Counted from the stretch's first letter, positions 7,681 through 16,011 are shown. The stretch is DNA of 53,712 nucleotides from a virus (IMGVR_UViG_3300008113_006113:1-53712); one strand, 5' to 3'. Notes: generated by a model not told the origin, from the letters alone. A program made the numbers and translations.

Positions 7681-9637
7681 TTTTTTGAAATTTTTGCTCA
7701 AGTGCAGAAGCGATATAATTCATGTAATCTGAAGAATATGCTTGTGTTTTTGCAGTCTCGGCTACATTTTCACTCTCATCAAGTTTTTGTACTCCAACTG
7801 GTTTAGCTCCAAGCTGACGAGTTGACCAGAAATTTTTGATCTGGTAAGGAGTATCTAAATTATAGAAGTGTGACTGAGCAACAATAGATGCTTGGTGTCC
7901 TTCTGATAAAGATTCCCATACCGGAGCATATTCTGCTGGCATTTCGTCAATAAACTTAAGACCTGTTTTAGTTGTGTTCTCTGACTCGTTAAGAGCTGTT
8001 TCGTTAGCCTTCTGTGTTTCGGCTGGGTTTACTGCTTTAGCAGCTTCGTTGATGTTTGAAGCGGTTTTTTGTGTCTTAACCGATTCTATTAATGAATCAA
8101 TCTGTGAAGTTAGGTTATCATAGTTTCCAGCAAAGCCAGATTCATTAAGACCTGCTTCTGCAGATAGATTTACACTCTCTTTTAATACTCCAGTACCATT
8201 AGATGGAATTTTAGTAGAAACTGACTCAGCGATGTATTCGCTATAAGCAATTCCTCTGTTTAATTTCTCTGCAAGATACTCAGAATAGTCTAATCCTTTA
8301 TTTAAGTTCTCTGCAAGATAGTCAGAGTACTCGATGCTCTTGTTTAAATTCTCAGCAACGTATTCAGTGTATTCGATTCCGTTGTTTAGTTTTTCAGCAA
8401 CGTATTCAGTATAAGCGATTCCTTTATCTAAGTTTTCTCCAAGATATTCAGAATAAGCGATTCCTTTATCTACGTTTTCTGCTAAGTACTCTGAGTATTG
8501 AATATTTTGATCCAATTTTTCTGCTAAGTATTTAGAGTACTCGATGTTCTTGTCAACGCTTTCAGCAACATACTCGGAATAAGAGATAGACTTATCTACG
8601 TTTTCAGCTAAGTACTTAGAATAAGAAATATTCTTGTCTAAGTTTTCTGCTAAATATTTACTGTAGTTGATAGTGCTGTCCAAGTTTTCTGCTAAATACT
8701 CACCGTATTTAATAGAATTTTCTAGATTCTCAGCTAAATACTCTGCATATTTTTCAAGCTTAGCAACTCTTTCTTCAAGAGCTTCATTAGCTTTACTTAA
8801 ATCTTCAGATTCAGTTAGCGATGCTTTTTGATTTTTAGCCTCTGCGATAGCGGCTTTCATCGAATCCATTTCTTTTTTCAAGAAGACTGAATACTGATTA
8901 AGCTCCTCCGCAGTAACAAATTCATTGTTCTCCATAAGGACTGATTTATTTTTATTATCTGATTTATTCACGATTTTGTTGAATTCTTCGTTATTTTCAA
9001 CTTTATATATCTTCAGTGAAGATTCTTTTTCGATACCTAAAGATTCATTTAAGCATTCTAAGCTATTTAATATGCTATTATTTTTCATTGCTTCGAATTC
9101 TTGAGATGTAAACCCTTGGCTTTCATACACTCTTTCAAGTTGTGCGTCCTTAAATCCAGGATCAGCTACTAGATCGTAAGTAAAAATTTTCTTAATTGCC
9201 ACCTTTTTATCATTACCTACTGAACCAGCTGCTCTTGAAGAAATAGAAAGAGGAACTCCAGCATCAACTAAGTTCTTAGCTATTCTACCCGCTGGGGTAT
9301 CTAAAAGTTTAACCTTAATCTTAAGCTCTCTGTTACCTTTATCGTAGTTAAGATCTGTTATGATGTGAGAGATGTTCTTAAGAGACACATCGAATTTCTC
9401 TGGGTGATCTAATTCACCAACCAGTCTATTCTGTGAGATCTTATCCTTCAAATATTCAAGGTGCGGTAAATATTCCTTCTCCTCGTATATTCTATTGTTG
9501 TTGTTCTCTTGCCCGAAAACAGCAGCAATACCTTCTAGAACGTAATCGTCAGATTCTGACTTTTTCGCTTCTAGTATGGAATTCTGTCTCTCAAGGATGA
9601 ATACCATATTTTCGTTTAATGATTGTAGTTGTGGCAT
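7676..9637 (-). CDS. 21: Prohead protease fused to a repetitive scaffold-like tail (T4 gp21/gp22-like)
   Basis: 653 residues. Residues about 30-165 match the gp21-type prohead serine protease: YVLEGIAAVFGQ strand, GELDHPE with catalytic His78, SISSRAAG with probable Ser133, and YDLVADPGF near 154-162. After a linker come 13 tandem 14-residue repeats (296-477) of the type YSEYLAENLDKGIA, predicted helical. The rest is acidic with several LNE or INE sites (LNE|S, INE|A). T4 has separate gp21 and gp22 genes ahead of gp23; here one gene occupies that place. I infer a protease-scaffold fusion that digests itself during maturation. A late promoter precedes it. Confidence 0.85.
   Translation of the reverse strand: MPQLQSLNENMVFILERQNSILEAKKSESDDYVLEGIAAVFGQENNNNRIYEEKEYLPHLEYLKDKISQNRLVGELDHPEKFDVSLKNISHIITDLNYDKGNRELKIKVKLLDTPAGRIAKNLVDAGVPLSISSRAAGSVGNDKKVAIKKIFTYDLVADPGFKDAQLERVYESQGFTSQEFEAMKNNSILNSLECLNESLGIEKESSLKIYKVENNEEFNKIVNKSDNKNKSVLMENNEFVTAEELNQYSVFLKKEMDSMKAAIAEAKNQKASLTESEDLSKANEALEERVAKLEKYAEYLAENLENSIKYGEYLAENLDSTINYSKYLAENLDKNISYSKYLAENVDKSISYSEYVAESVDKNIEYSKYLAEKLDQNIQYSEYLAENVDKGIAYSEYLGENLDKGIAYTEYVAEKLNNGIEYTEYVAENLNKSIEYSDYLAENLNKGLDYSEYLAEKLNRGIAYSEYIAESVSTKIPSNGTGVLKESVNLSAEAGLNESGFAGNYDNLTSQIDSLIESVKTQKTASNINEAAKAVNPAETQKANETALNESENTTKTGLKFIDEMPAEYAPVWESLSEGHQASIVAQSHFYNLDTPYQIKNFWSTRQLGAKPVGVQKLDESENVAETAKTQAYSSDYMNYIASALEQKFQKR
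8207..8752 (-). repeat. Coding tandem repeat, 13 x 42 bp
   Basis: Thirteen degenerate 42-bp units encode 14-residue repeats with the core Y-(S/T)-(E/K)-Y-L-A-E-(N/K)-(L/V) within the protease-scaffold fusion. The units differ at many synonymous positions, so this is an old, protein-selected repeat and not a recent slippage product. Confidence 0.9.
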
Positions 9638-9665
9638 GCTCTTTTTTACTACTTTTTATGTTACT

Positions 9666-9673
9666 TATATATC
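9666..9673 (-). promoter_or_regulatory. Late promoter (GATATATA)
   Basis: The minus strand reads TTGATATATAAG, 29 nt upstream of the protease-scaffold start, in the short gap after the 893-residue gene. Confidence 0.65.
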
Positions 9674-9697
9674 AACAGAAATTTTATTTTTTTCTGC

Positions 9698-12379
9698 TTA
9701 TTCGTACTTTATCCTGTCCTTAGTCTGTTCTACAAATCTTTTAGCAATCTCAAAGGCTTCGCCATCTGTTGCTCTATATTTTCTAGATTTGTCTCCAAAA
9801 GGAGCATATTTATTCTTAAACTTAACTTCTATGATATCCCCTTTGTTGTCACGGAGTTCTTTTGCGAAGGTAACAGTCTTCCAGTTTTCTATCTTTAAAG
9901 CTTCTTTTTCCTGCGAGGTTAATAGGGTATCGTATAAATTAACTCCACCCCCCATTGACATATCTCTGATTACTGTTGAGCTTTTTCTGTCCTTGATTTC
10001 AACATCCTCAGGACTAACTGTTATGTAATAGTCATCCTTTTTAGCTTCTATCTTATCTTTTTCTTCTTTATCATCCTTATCCGAATCGTCAGCGTCCTGA
10101 ACTTCGTCTTTTACGATAGGTTTGTCCTCTTCCTTCTTCTCGACATAAGTGTAAAGACCTCTTACGGTATCCTCCAGGATTTCATCGGTATTAGGATCAA
10201 TGTCTACCGGTGACCCGTTTCTAGCTTCCCAGTCTTTAGGATCTAATAAAAAGTTAGTGAATTCTCCAGTCTCATATTTTCCTCTTAATTTAGGATCTGC
10301 GTAATCTCTCTCTGTAACAAGGTATATTGCAATCTCCGCAGGTCCACTCATCTGATCAGGGGTTAAAGCTGGCATATTGCTAGATTTTGAATCCTCATCA
10401 TCCGATCCCTCTTCTGGATTACCCTTAGCTGTAGTGTTTCCTTCTTCCTCGTGTAATTGATATGCTACTTTTTTGAAATCAGAGAATCTTGTTATAACTT
10501 GAGATTCATTTAGAGCAGAAGCCCATCCATGATTTAAGCTATCGCTAACCTCAGCTGTTTCTGCTTCAGGCTCCTCAGTTTCCTCTGGTGCTTTTTCAGC
10601 TCCAGCTTTTATTTTAGATTCGGTCTCTTTTGAAATTGTAACACCGAATATTCTATTTAAGTCATCCTCAGAATATTTGGATAAATCTTCAGTAGAAACT
10701 TTTTTACCCACTACATTTATTATGTTATCCTCAGAATCACTAAAATGGAATTCGTATTCATCTGGTGCATTCGGATCGCTTATTAATAAACTACTGCTTG
10801 CATTATTGAACTCATCCTCAAACAAACTCCAATCGCAAGATCCTTGATAGTTGAAAAGAGAATTGAGATCTTGCTTACTACAAAACATGTCGAAATCAAG
10901 ATCGTCATTATCAATCAATCCGGTCTCAATCACGTCGCTATTATCAAAAGCTATAAGGGTAATATCATATTCAGCTATTTGTTTCTGAATTTCTTTAGCG
11001 TTTATTTGGGTCAATATGAATATTGATTTACCACCTCTTTCAGCAACCTTAATAAGTTCCATAGTGGTTCTGGTTTCATTTGTCCAGAGAAAAGAAACTG
11101 CTATCCCCCATCCACCAGCAGGCTGAGACCAACATATGGTAATAGGAACTCCTATATCTATAGCCTTAGGATCGAATCTATCTTTAGCAAAATCCTCCAC
11201 CTGACCAAGTCTAGGTGCTTGATTACCGCTATACCAATTCCATGTAGAACCTATCGCATTTATAGCTAAAAGTGCCCAACCTACAGGATTTGTCCATTCT
11301 GCTGCTTTGGTTGCTCCTGCTGCTGCTTTAGCACCAGTAACGAATCCCTTAACCATACCAACGGACTTAGCAACTAATCCTGCTCCCTCCATTGATCCAA
11401 GAGCTTTCTGAAGTTTAGCTCCTTCTATACCAGCTTTACCAATTCTTCCCCAGAAAGCAATAGCTTTCATCGGGCTAACCGCTCCCCAAAGACTTTTTAT
11501 TCCCTTTCCAGCTCTTGCTAGTCTAGTACCGTCTCTAGCGATTTTAGCCGCTCTAGCAGCTGCTGCTGCATCTTTACCTGTTCTTAAAAATTTGAGTCCC
11601 TTATATGCCTGTCTTAAAGCTACGCCTCTACCTAACCATTTGATACCAGCAAATATACCTCCTGCAGCAACTGCATAAACTCCATACTGAAGACCTTTAT
11701 TCAAAGCCTCTTGAGCTATACTAGGACCTGTAGCATCGTCTGGTATAGGTCCAGATATCATTCTATCTTTAATCTCAAAAAGTCTAAATTTAGCATCAGG
11801 GTTTTCAATCTCCATAGGAGCCATCTTGTAGGCATCCATCGTTTGTAATAGATTTTCTCCTGATTCAGCATCCTCTAAACAAAGAAATACTGCTTTATCC
11901 TGACCAGGTTTTTGATCTATAACGGAATATTCCTTATCCAACTTACCGTCAGATAGAAGTTTATTATATGAGAACGCCAGTTTTACCGCTTTTTCCTCTC
12001 CCTCTTTAACATTACTTTGTTTTGAATCGTCTTCAAAAACTGCAGAAGAGTAAAAGTCTGAAAAATTAGAAACTCTATTTTCTTCGTGGTCAATATACTC
12101 GTTTATCTCTCTGATTGCCTTGTTTAACGAATAACCACTCCCGCCTTTAGATTCTCTGATGATCTGTGAAATATCTTCATACTTGGTCATATCCTCAGAA
12201 TCTGCGACCCACTCTCTCGGATTTTTCTTAAGCCATTCTCTAAAGTCTTTTGAGTAAGCCCACCACTGAAAATCTTCTAAAGATTGACTGGTTGCACCTT
12301 TCATTTCTAATGGAATAGTAAATATCGGGAAGTCATTTCCCATAGAATATTTACCGTCCTTTGCTAAAAGTATTATCAT
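9698..12379 (-). CDS. 893-residue virion protein with long hydrophobic Ala/Gly region
   Basis: The middle (about residues 222-385) is rich in Ala, Gly and hydrophobics with scattered Lys/Arg, ending in NPVGWALLAINAIGSTW. It looks membrane-active or amphipathic-helical. Residues 390-560 are a soluble acidic domain. An LNE|S site at 623-626 follows a Glu/Pro-rich linker and is followed by FSDFKKVAYQL, resembling the targeting N-terminus of the 380-residue protein. The remaining 268 residues are charged. It lies between the nucleotidyltransferase and the protease genes. I infer a large head-internal protein cleaved by the protease, possibly inserting into membrane during DNA entry. Function unproven; no family recognised. 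Confidence 0.45.
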   Translation of the reverse strand: MIILLAKDGKYSMGNDFPIFTIPLEMKGATSQSLEDFQWWAYSKDFREWLKKNPREWVADSEDMTKYEDISQIIRESKGGSGYSLNKAIREINEYIDHEENRVSNFSDFYSSAVFEDDSKQSNVKEGEEKAVKLAFSYNKLLSDGKLDKEYSVIDQKPGQDKAVFLCLEDAESGENLLQTMDAYKMAPMEIENPDAKFRLFEIKDRMISGPIPDDATGPSIAQEALNKGLQYGVYAVAAGGIFAGIKWLGRGVALRQAYKGLKFLRTGKDAAAAARAAKIARDGTRLARAGKGIKSLWGAVSPMKAIAFWGRIGKAGIEGAKLQKALGSMEGAGLVAKSVGMVKGFVTGAKAAAGATKAAEWTNPVGWALLAINAIGSTWNWYSGNQAPRLGQVEDFAKDRFDPKAIDIGVPITICWSQPAGGWGIAVSFLWTNETRTTMELIKVAERGGKSIFILTQINAKEIQKQIAEYDITLIAFDNSDVIETGLIDNDDLDFDMFCSKQDLNSLFNYQGSCDWSLFEDEFNNASSSLLISDPNAPDEYEFHFSDSEDNIINVVGKKVSTEDLSKYSEDDLNRIFGVTISKETESKIKAGAEKAPEETEEPEAETAEVSDSLNHGWASALNESQVITRFSDFKKVAYQLHEEEGNTTAKGNPEEGSDDEDSKSSNMPALTPDQMSGPAEIAIYLVTERDYADPKLRGKYETGEFTNFLLDPKDWEARNGSPVDIDPNTDEILEDTVRGLYTYVEKKEEDKPIVKDEVQDADDSDKDDKEEKDKIEAKKDDYYITVSPEDVEIKDRKSSTVIRDMSMGGGVNLYDTLLTSQEKEALKIENWKTVTFAKELRDNKGDIIEVKFKNKYAPFGDKSRKYRATDGEAFEIAKRFVEQTKDRIKYE

Positions 12380-12386
12380 TTTTGTC

Positions 12387-13193
12387 CTATTTTTCGTTGT
12401 AGATTTTATCGTAAGCCTCTGAAGTCAGGTCTATCAATTTCTCTATATATCCTTCATTTCTGAGCTTTTTAAATGCCAAATTACCGATTGAGAATTCACC
12501 CTCCTTTCCAAGTCCCTCTTTCCTCATCTTCATGATTTTCTCCTTTAACTTCATACCTCTATTATATAGCTCTTTGGCATTATGAGGAAGTGCGGTAGAA
12601 GCAATCAATCTCGTGTGGAGCTGTTCTATTTCATATGCCATAGCATCTGTCTTCTTGTTCACGTCCATCTCATCTATCTCTGGCGGATCGAATACCGGAT
12701 TCTTTATCCATTCGTTATTCATTAGGGAGAACAGGCCAGAAGCTACGTGAGGCTCTTTTGCGTCCTGCACATATAGCTCCACGTCATATCCCCTGATTGA
12801 TATGTTGTGTCTTAGATTCCATATAAATCTTATACCGTCTAGTGCGGTCTTAAGTATCTTGGGATTTTCGTCATCTATACCTTCGAGGTTGACGATAACA
12901 TGGACATCAAGGTCAGATAGATTAGTGTAGTTGAAGTTTGCTAGAGATCCAGTTAATTGGATATCTACTATGTCCTTTTGTTTAAGAATCTCCTCAAACT
13001 TTTCAAAGAATTCGTCCGCTATTCTAAGGAGCTTTTTTCTTACCCTCTGATCAAATAACCATTCAACATCATCACCCTTCATTTTCTTCGTCCAGAAAAC
13101 AGGATTTAGTTCGTCGTGATAGAACGGGTTTACTTGTCTCTCCAGGATAGGTGAAGCATTAATAAATTTTTTATAAGATAAAACTGAACCCAC
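12387..13193 (-). CDS. MNT-type nucleotidyltransferase with targeting-like N-terminus
   Basis: 268 residues starting at a GTG; no in-frame ATG lies near. The motif TGSLANFNYTNLSDLDVHV (residues about 82-100) is the GS...DxD signature of the Pol-beta nucleotidyltransferase superfamily, which transfers a nucleotide to protein, RNA or small molecules. The N-terminus LSYKKFINASPILE|RQ resembles the capsid-targeting peptides of the neighbouring internal proteins. Its late-type promoter sits in the loop of the upstream terminator. The start is read from right after the terminator's T run. The gene is 7 nt from the 893-residue gene. I infer a virion-packaged nucleotidyltransferase; a tRNA- or antitoxin-like role is the alternative. 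Confidence 0.65.
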   Translation of the reverse strand: MGSVLSYKKFINASPILERQVNPFYHDELNPVFWTKKMKGDDVEWLFDQRVRKKLLRIADEFFEKFEEILKQKDIVDIQLTGSLANFNYTNLSDLDVHVIVNLEGIDDENPKILKTALDGIRFIWNLRHNISIRGYDVELYVQDAKEPHVASGLFSLMNNEWIKNPVFDPPEIDEMDVNKKTDAMAYEIEQLHTRLIASTALPHNAKELYNRGMKLKEKIMKMRKEGLGKEGEFSIGNLAFKKLRNEGYIEKLIDLTSEAYDKIYNEK

Positions 13194-13199
13194 AAAAAA

Positions 13200-13233
13200 A
13201 AAGCTTTTCTTGTATATATCAAAGAAAAGCTTT
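13200..13233 (-). terminator. Terminator hairpin with a late promoter in its loop
   Basis: 12-bp perfect stem (13200-13211 with 13222-13233) and a 10-nt loop. On the minus strand it is followed by a run of T. It ends the exonuclease transcript (stop at 13258). The loop contains GATATATAC. Confidence 0.88.
13213..13220 (-). promoter_or_regulatory. Late promoter in the terminator loop (GATATATA)
   Basis: The minus strand reads TTGATATATACAAG, 20 nt upstream of the nucleotidyltransferase GTG. The flanking bases form the stem of the terminator hairpin. Confidence 0.6.
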
Positions 13234-13257
13234 AGATGTTATTCGTAAATGACTTAT

Positions 13258-13965
13258 TTAGCTTTCAAAGCATATTTTAAGCATAACCTCCATAACTGTG
13301 CTTACGTCCAGTTCGCAGTACTTCTTAATGCCTTCATAGTCTTTATCAGTCCAAAAGGAATCATTTACCTTGGATCCGTCCATTAACTGCTTAGGGGATT
13401 CTACCCCAAGAGAACATGAAAGAAGATCCAAACTTAGATATTTTTGATGCGTCCAGCTTCCGAAAGCAAAAATATCAGAAGTATCCACGTACGGTATTTC
13501 CCATGGCTTCTTGTCCCATATTCTTATATTAGTCGGAGGGTTTATTCCATTATAGATCATTCTTTTGCCTAAACACGGAACGTCAAATCCTTTAATGTTG
13601 TGTCCACACAATTTCCAATTCTTGGCAGCAGCATTATTTAGTACCTTAGCTGACTTGGTCAGAATATCATGCTCATCCTCGCCGTAAAACGATGCAAATC
13701 TTTCTTGTCCATCGTCAGTAAAGGATCCGAAGGAAACACAAACAACTCTAGAAAATTCTGGTTCCAGACCTCCTTTTTGTTTATAGATTTCCTCGGAAGA
13801 AGCAGAAGCCAAAGTGGGATAAGCTCCCTTATAATAATCTTCTCTCTTTTTCCAGAGCTCCCATAATCTATGATTTTCATCGTGCATTACCTCTAACGAG
13901 GGGTAAAGGCCTGCAGTTTCAACGTCAAAATACAGGTACTTATAAATAGATTCCTTAGTGAACAT
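13258..13965 (-). CDS. DnaQ-like 3'-5' exonuclease
   Basis: 235 residues with the DEDD exonuclease order: FDVETAG near residue 13 (ExoI, DxE), CGHNIKGFDVP near 117 (ExoII, HN...FD) and YCELDVSTV near 220 (ExoIII region). WSWTHQK-like and LDLLSCSLG segments fit the family of predicted PolB-related exonucleases. It would remove 3'-terminal nucleotides from DNA in repair, proofreading or host-DNA degradation. A TAnnTTTG box 14 nt upstream suggests early or middle expression by host-type sigma, unlike the virion gene after it. A terminator follows. Confidence 0.82.
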   Translation of the reverse strand: MFTKESIYKYLYFDVETAGLYPSLEVMHDENHRLWELWKKREDYYKGAYPTLASASSEEIYKQKGGLEPEFSRVVCVSFGSFTDDGQERFASFYGEDEHDILTKSAKVLNNAAAKNWKLCGHNIKGFDVPCLGKRMIYNGINPPTNIRIWDKKPWEIPYVDTSDIFAFGSWTHQKYLSLDLLSCSLGVESPKQLMDGSKVNDSFWTDKDYEGIKKYCELDVSTVMEVMLKICFES

Positions 13966-13978
13966 TCTTTATTTTTTA

Positions 13979-13986
13979 CAAAGATA
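13979..13986 (-). promoter_or_regulatory. Bacteroidota-type -7 box (TATCTTTG)
   Basis: The minus strand reads TATCTTTG, matching TAnnTTTG, 14 nt upstream of the exonuclease ATG. A T-rich stretch lies about 19 nt further up. Confidence 0.5.
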
Positions 13987-14009
13987 ATACAATATCGCGA
14001 AATAAAAAA

Positions 14010-14912
14010 TTATTTCTTAGAGTTTTTGTTTATTACTATAGGAGGAAGTCCTCTATAATCCATTCTATATTTTAGACACGAATCCTCTCTTGCTGGGGAA
14101 TCTATTATCACGTCTATATCCAATCCAAAAGTTGGTATTCTGCTTTTAAGATATTCCGAAGTCTTTGAAGTGAGCGGGTATCCAATTTCATCACATTCTA
14201 AAGATTCTGAATGAATGAAGAAGGGTTTCTGTCCTGCCTTCCAGGTAGAACAGGAAAGAAACAAAGCTTCTCTTATGCTCAATCCTCCGTCGTTAAATTG
14301 GTGGGGTAGAAGTCTAAAGCAAATTGGTATCCCTGCCTTGTAGTATATCCCGGACAGAAGATCGGTAACAGAAAATAAGCTAGGCTTGTCGTCATTCATA
14401 ACACAAAGTTTGTCTATAACACACTGATCCAGATCTGAAAGTCTTTCACAAAATAGATCCATAGTATTTCTTCTATTCACGTATGCTGAGCCAACCCTGA
14501 CCATTATAGAAGGATAGTTTACACCTATGAGATCAAGAATCTCAGACAATCTAGAAAAGAGAACTAGTGTTGAGCTCTTTACGTTTTCCAATTGGGTGCC
14601 TAGAAAATATTCTCTATTAACAGAAAAGAGTATCTTTACATCGTTTTTAGCAATGAATGAATTTATCTCATCTATAATGGAAGAGATCTTTTCAGATTCC
14701 TCCTCTATAACCTCTCTAAAGAAATTTGGCGAATATGAAAAATCACATACATCAATGCATGTGATCTTTATGTCGATTTCTATATTAAGCTTTATGTTAT
14801 TTAAAATGACATAAAGCATCTCCTCGTATGAATTTATCTGAGACCTCAAATCACCAGATTCTGTGTGAGGTCCTATATAAGATATTTTTGGTGGAGTTTG
14901 TCCTGATATCAT
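14010..14912 (-). CDS. UV-damage endonuclease (UvdE/UvsE)-like TIM-barrel protein
   Basis: 300 residues. The order of motifs follows the UvdE family: RVGSAYVN near 143, a VMNDDKPSLFSVTDLL segment near 174 matching the LENDD...DLL pattern, ICFRLLPHQFNDGG near 202 with a metal-site His, then KPFFIHSES near 240 and a DVIIDSPARE segment near 269 like the DVMLEAKDKE ending. UvdE nicks DNA 5' of UV photoproducts using divalent metals. Several His of the canonical family look replaced, so activity is uncertain. It lies within the DNA-metabolism block, just before the exonuclease gene in the transcript. Confidence 0.65.
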   Translation of the reverse strand: MISGQTPPKISYIGPHTESGDLRSQINSYEEMLYVILNNIKLNIEIDIKITCIDVCDFSYSPNFFREVIEEESEKISSIIDEINSFIAKNDVKILFSVNREYFLGTQLENVKSSTLVLFSRLSEILDLIGVNYPSIMVRVGSAYVNRRNTMDLFCERLSDLDQCVIDKLCVMNDDKPSLFSVTDLLSGIYYKAGIPICFRLLPHQFNDGGLSIREALFLSCSTWKAGQKPFFIHSESLECDEIGYPLTSKTSEYLKSRIPTFGLDIDVIIDSPAREDSCLKYRMDYRGLPPIVINKNSKK

Positions 14913-14963
14913 CTAATCCTTTTTAAGATTGTACTGATAAAAGGTCTTTAAGTTTCCGTAAAA

Positions 14964-15452
14964 TTAGCCCCCAGTTGTTTCTAGGCCTAATTCGGATGAA
15001 TTGTAAACTGTCTTAGAATTATAGCTCTTGTCTGCAATCTCGCTATTTTTGTATTTAGTTACAGTTGCCATATTTCCGTGTTCGCCACCTTCAGCAAACT
15101 TAATAGAGTCTGATTTAACCTCTATTACTCTCTCAGTTTTTTTACCCTTGTTATAAACCTGGATAAAATATCTGAACTCTATATTATCAGGTTTTCTGAA
15201 AGATCTAACTATTACTCCTGTAACTTTGCTTTTGGAATCTAGAGGCTCAGCTATTACAACATCTCCTATTTTGTATTCAGATCCCTTTACATCAGTCTTC
15301 ATATTAGGATCGGTACCTACGGAAACTGATAAATCACTAAATGGCTTGTAGTTTATCTTTAAAACCCCATTTGCTCCGCCGTAACCGTAAGTGTCACCAA
15401 ATGCTCCACTTTCGCCACCGAAATCTTCGTTTATTGATTTGATGTATTTCAT
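14964..15452 (-). CDS. Unknown protein with targeting-like N-terminus
   Basis: I take the ATG at 15452 (162 residues), 4 nt after the stop of the upstream gene. A start at 15482 would overlap that gene. The new N-terminus MKYIKSINE|DFGGES resembles the targeting/cleavage peptides of the internal proteins. A Gly-rich segment follows, then a compact beta-rich domain (IGDVVIAEPLDSKSKVTGV) that could be KOW- or SH3-like. No family recognised. The neighbours are DNA-metabolism genes, so a virion location is only suggested by the N-terminus. Confidence 0.5.
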   Translation of the reverse strand: MKYIKSINEDFGGESGAFGDTYGYGGANGVLKINYKPFSDLSVSVGTDPNMKTDVKGSEYKIGDVVIAEPLDSKSKVTGVIVRSFRKPDNIEFRYFIQVYNKGKKTERVIEVKSDSIKFAEGGEHGNMATVTKYKNSEIADKSYNSKTVYNSSELGLETTGG

Positions 15453-15456
15453 TAGA

Positions 15457-16011
15457 CTATTTATCTTCAGCGGCCTCTCCATTCTGGAGCGCTAGAAGAT
15501 CTTTTATTTTTGAGGCCAGTTCATAGTTTTCTGAATCTAAAGCTTTCTTAAGCATAGCCTCTAAACGAGTGACATCGGACTCGTCGTGTGTTAGGTCATT
15601 CTTATCGGAATTACCTACTATATGGATTCTTTGTGGTGAATAAATAACTTCTAGACTTGAATCAAAATTAAAATTGATTCCAGCTTTGGTGTCGTGGTCG
15701 TCGTCATCATCATCGTCATCATCGTCCTCTCTTTGAATTTCTACCCATTCACCGTTTACCCAAAAGATCATCCAAGGCCCGTAAAAAAGTTCAGCTATAT
15801 CATTTTGGATAGCGTATTTAAGAAGTATCTTCAATTCTGATTTTATGTCGGTCTTTGTAAGCGAATCACTAAAAACCTTCCTCTTTAATCCCGGGATGAC
15901 CGATGTGCCTTCTCCTACCCCTATTTTAAAACATCTATTAACCTCAAGAATGGAATCCCAATCCAAGCTGCTAATAACCTTGTCGATCAATTTATTACTT
16001 TGCTTCGCCAT
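15457..16011 (-). CDS. Unknown acidic protein with Asp tract and UVR-like C-terminal helix pair
   Basis: 184 residues. Residues about 96-105 are an uninterrupted Asp tract encoded by mixed GAC/GAT codons. The C-terminal segment LEAMLKKALDSENYELASKIKDLL matches the UVR motif, the helical hairpin that links UvrB and UvrC and also occurs in Clp and Mcs regulators. The N-terminal part includes YGPWMIFWVNGEWVEI. It lies between the unknown targeting-like protein and a 139-residue unknown in the replication block. Function unknown; a protein-binding role is plausible. Confidence 0.6.
   Translation of the reverse strand: MAKQSNKLIDKVISSLDWDSILEVNRCFKIGVGEGTSVIPGLKRKVFSDSLTKTDIKSELKILLKYAIQNDIAELFYGPWMIFWVNGEWVEIQREDDDDDDDDDDHDTKAGINFNFDSSLEVIYSPQRIHIVGNSDKNDLTHDESDVTRLEAMLKKALDSENYELASKIKDLLALQNGEAAEDK
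15691..15727. repeat. Trinucleotide repeat coding for an Asp tract
   Basis: A run of (GTC/ATC)n on the plus strand encodes GAC/GAT Asp codons. The mixture of two codons suggests selection for the acidic tract as well as slippage. Confidence 0.7.

Noticed and set aside
8207-8752. CRISPR-like periodic repeat
   Set aside because: Units are direct 42-bp coding repeats without spacers, encoding a regular helical protein repeat.
9004-9011. TATATATC inside the protease gene
   Set aside because: The same box occurs within coding sequence (KIYK codons) with no start at the right distance. It shows that the motif alone is not sufficient evidence.
12444-12451. GATATATA inside the nucleotidyltransferase gene
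   Set aside because: It is 65 nt upstream of the 893-residue gene, outside the 20-31 nt spacing, and encodes an ordinary IYR-type codon run.
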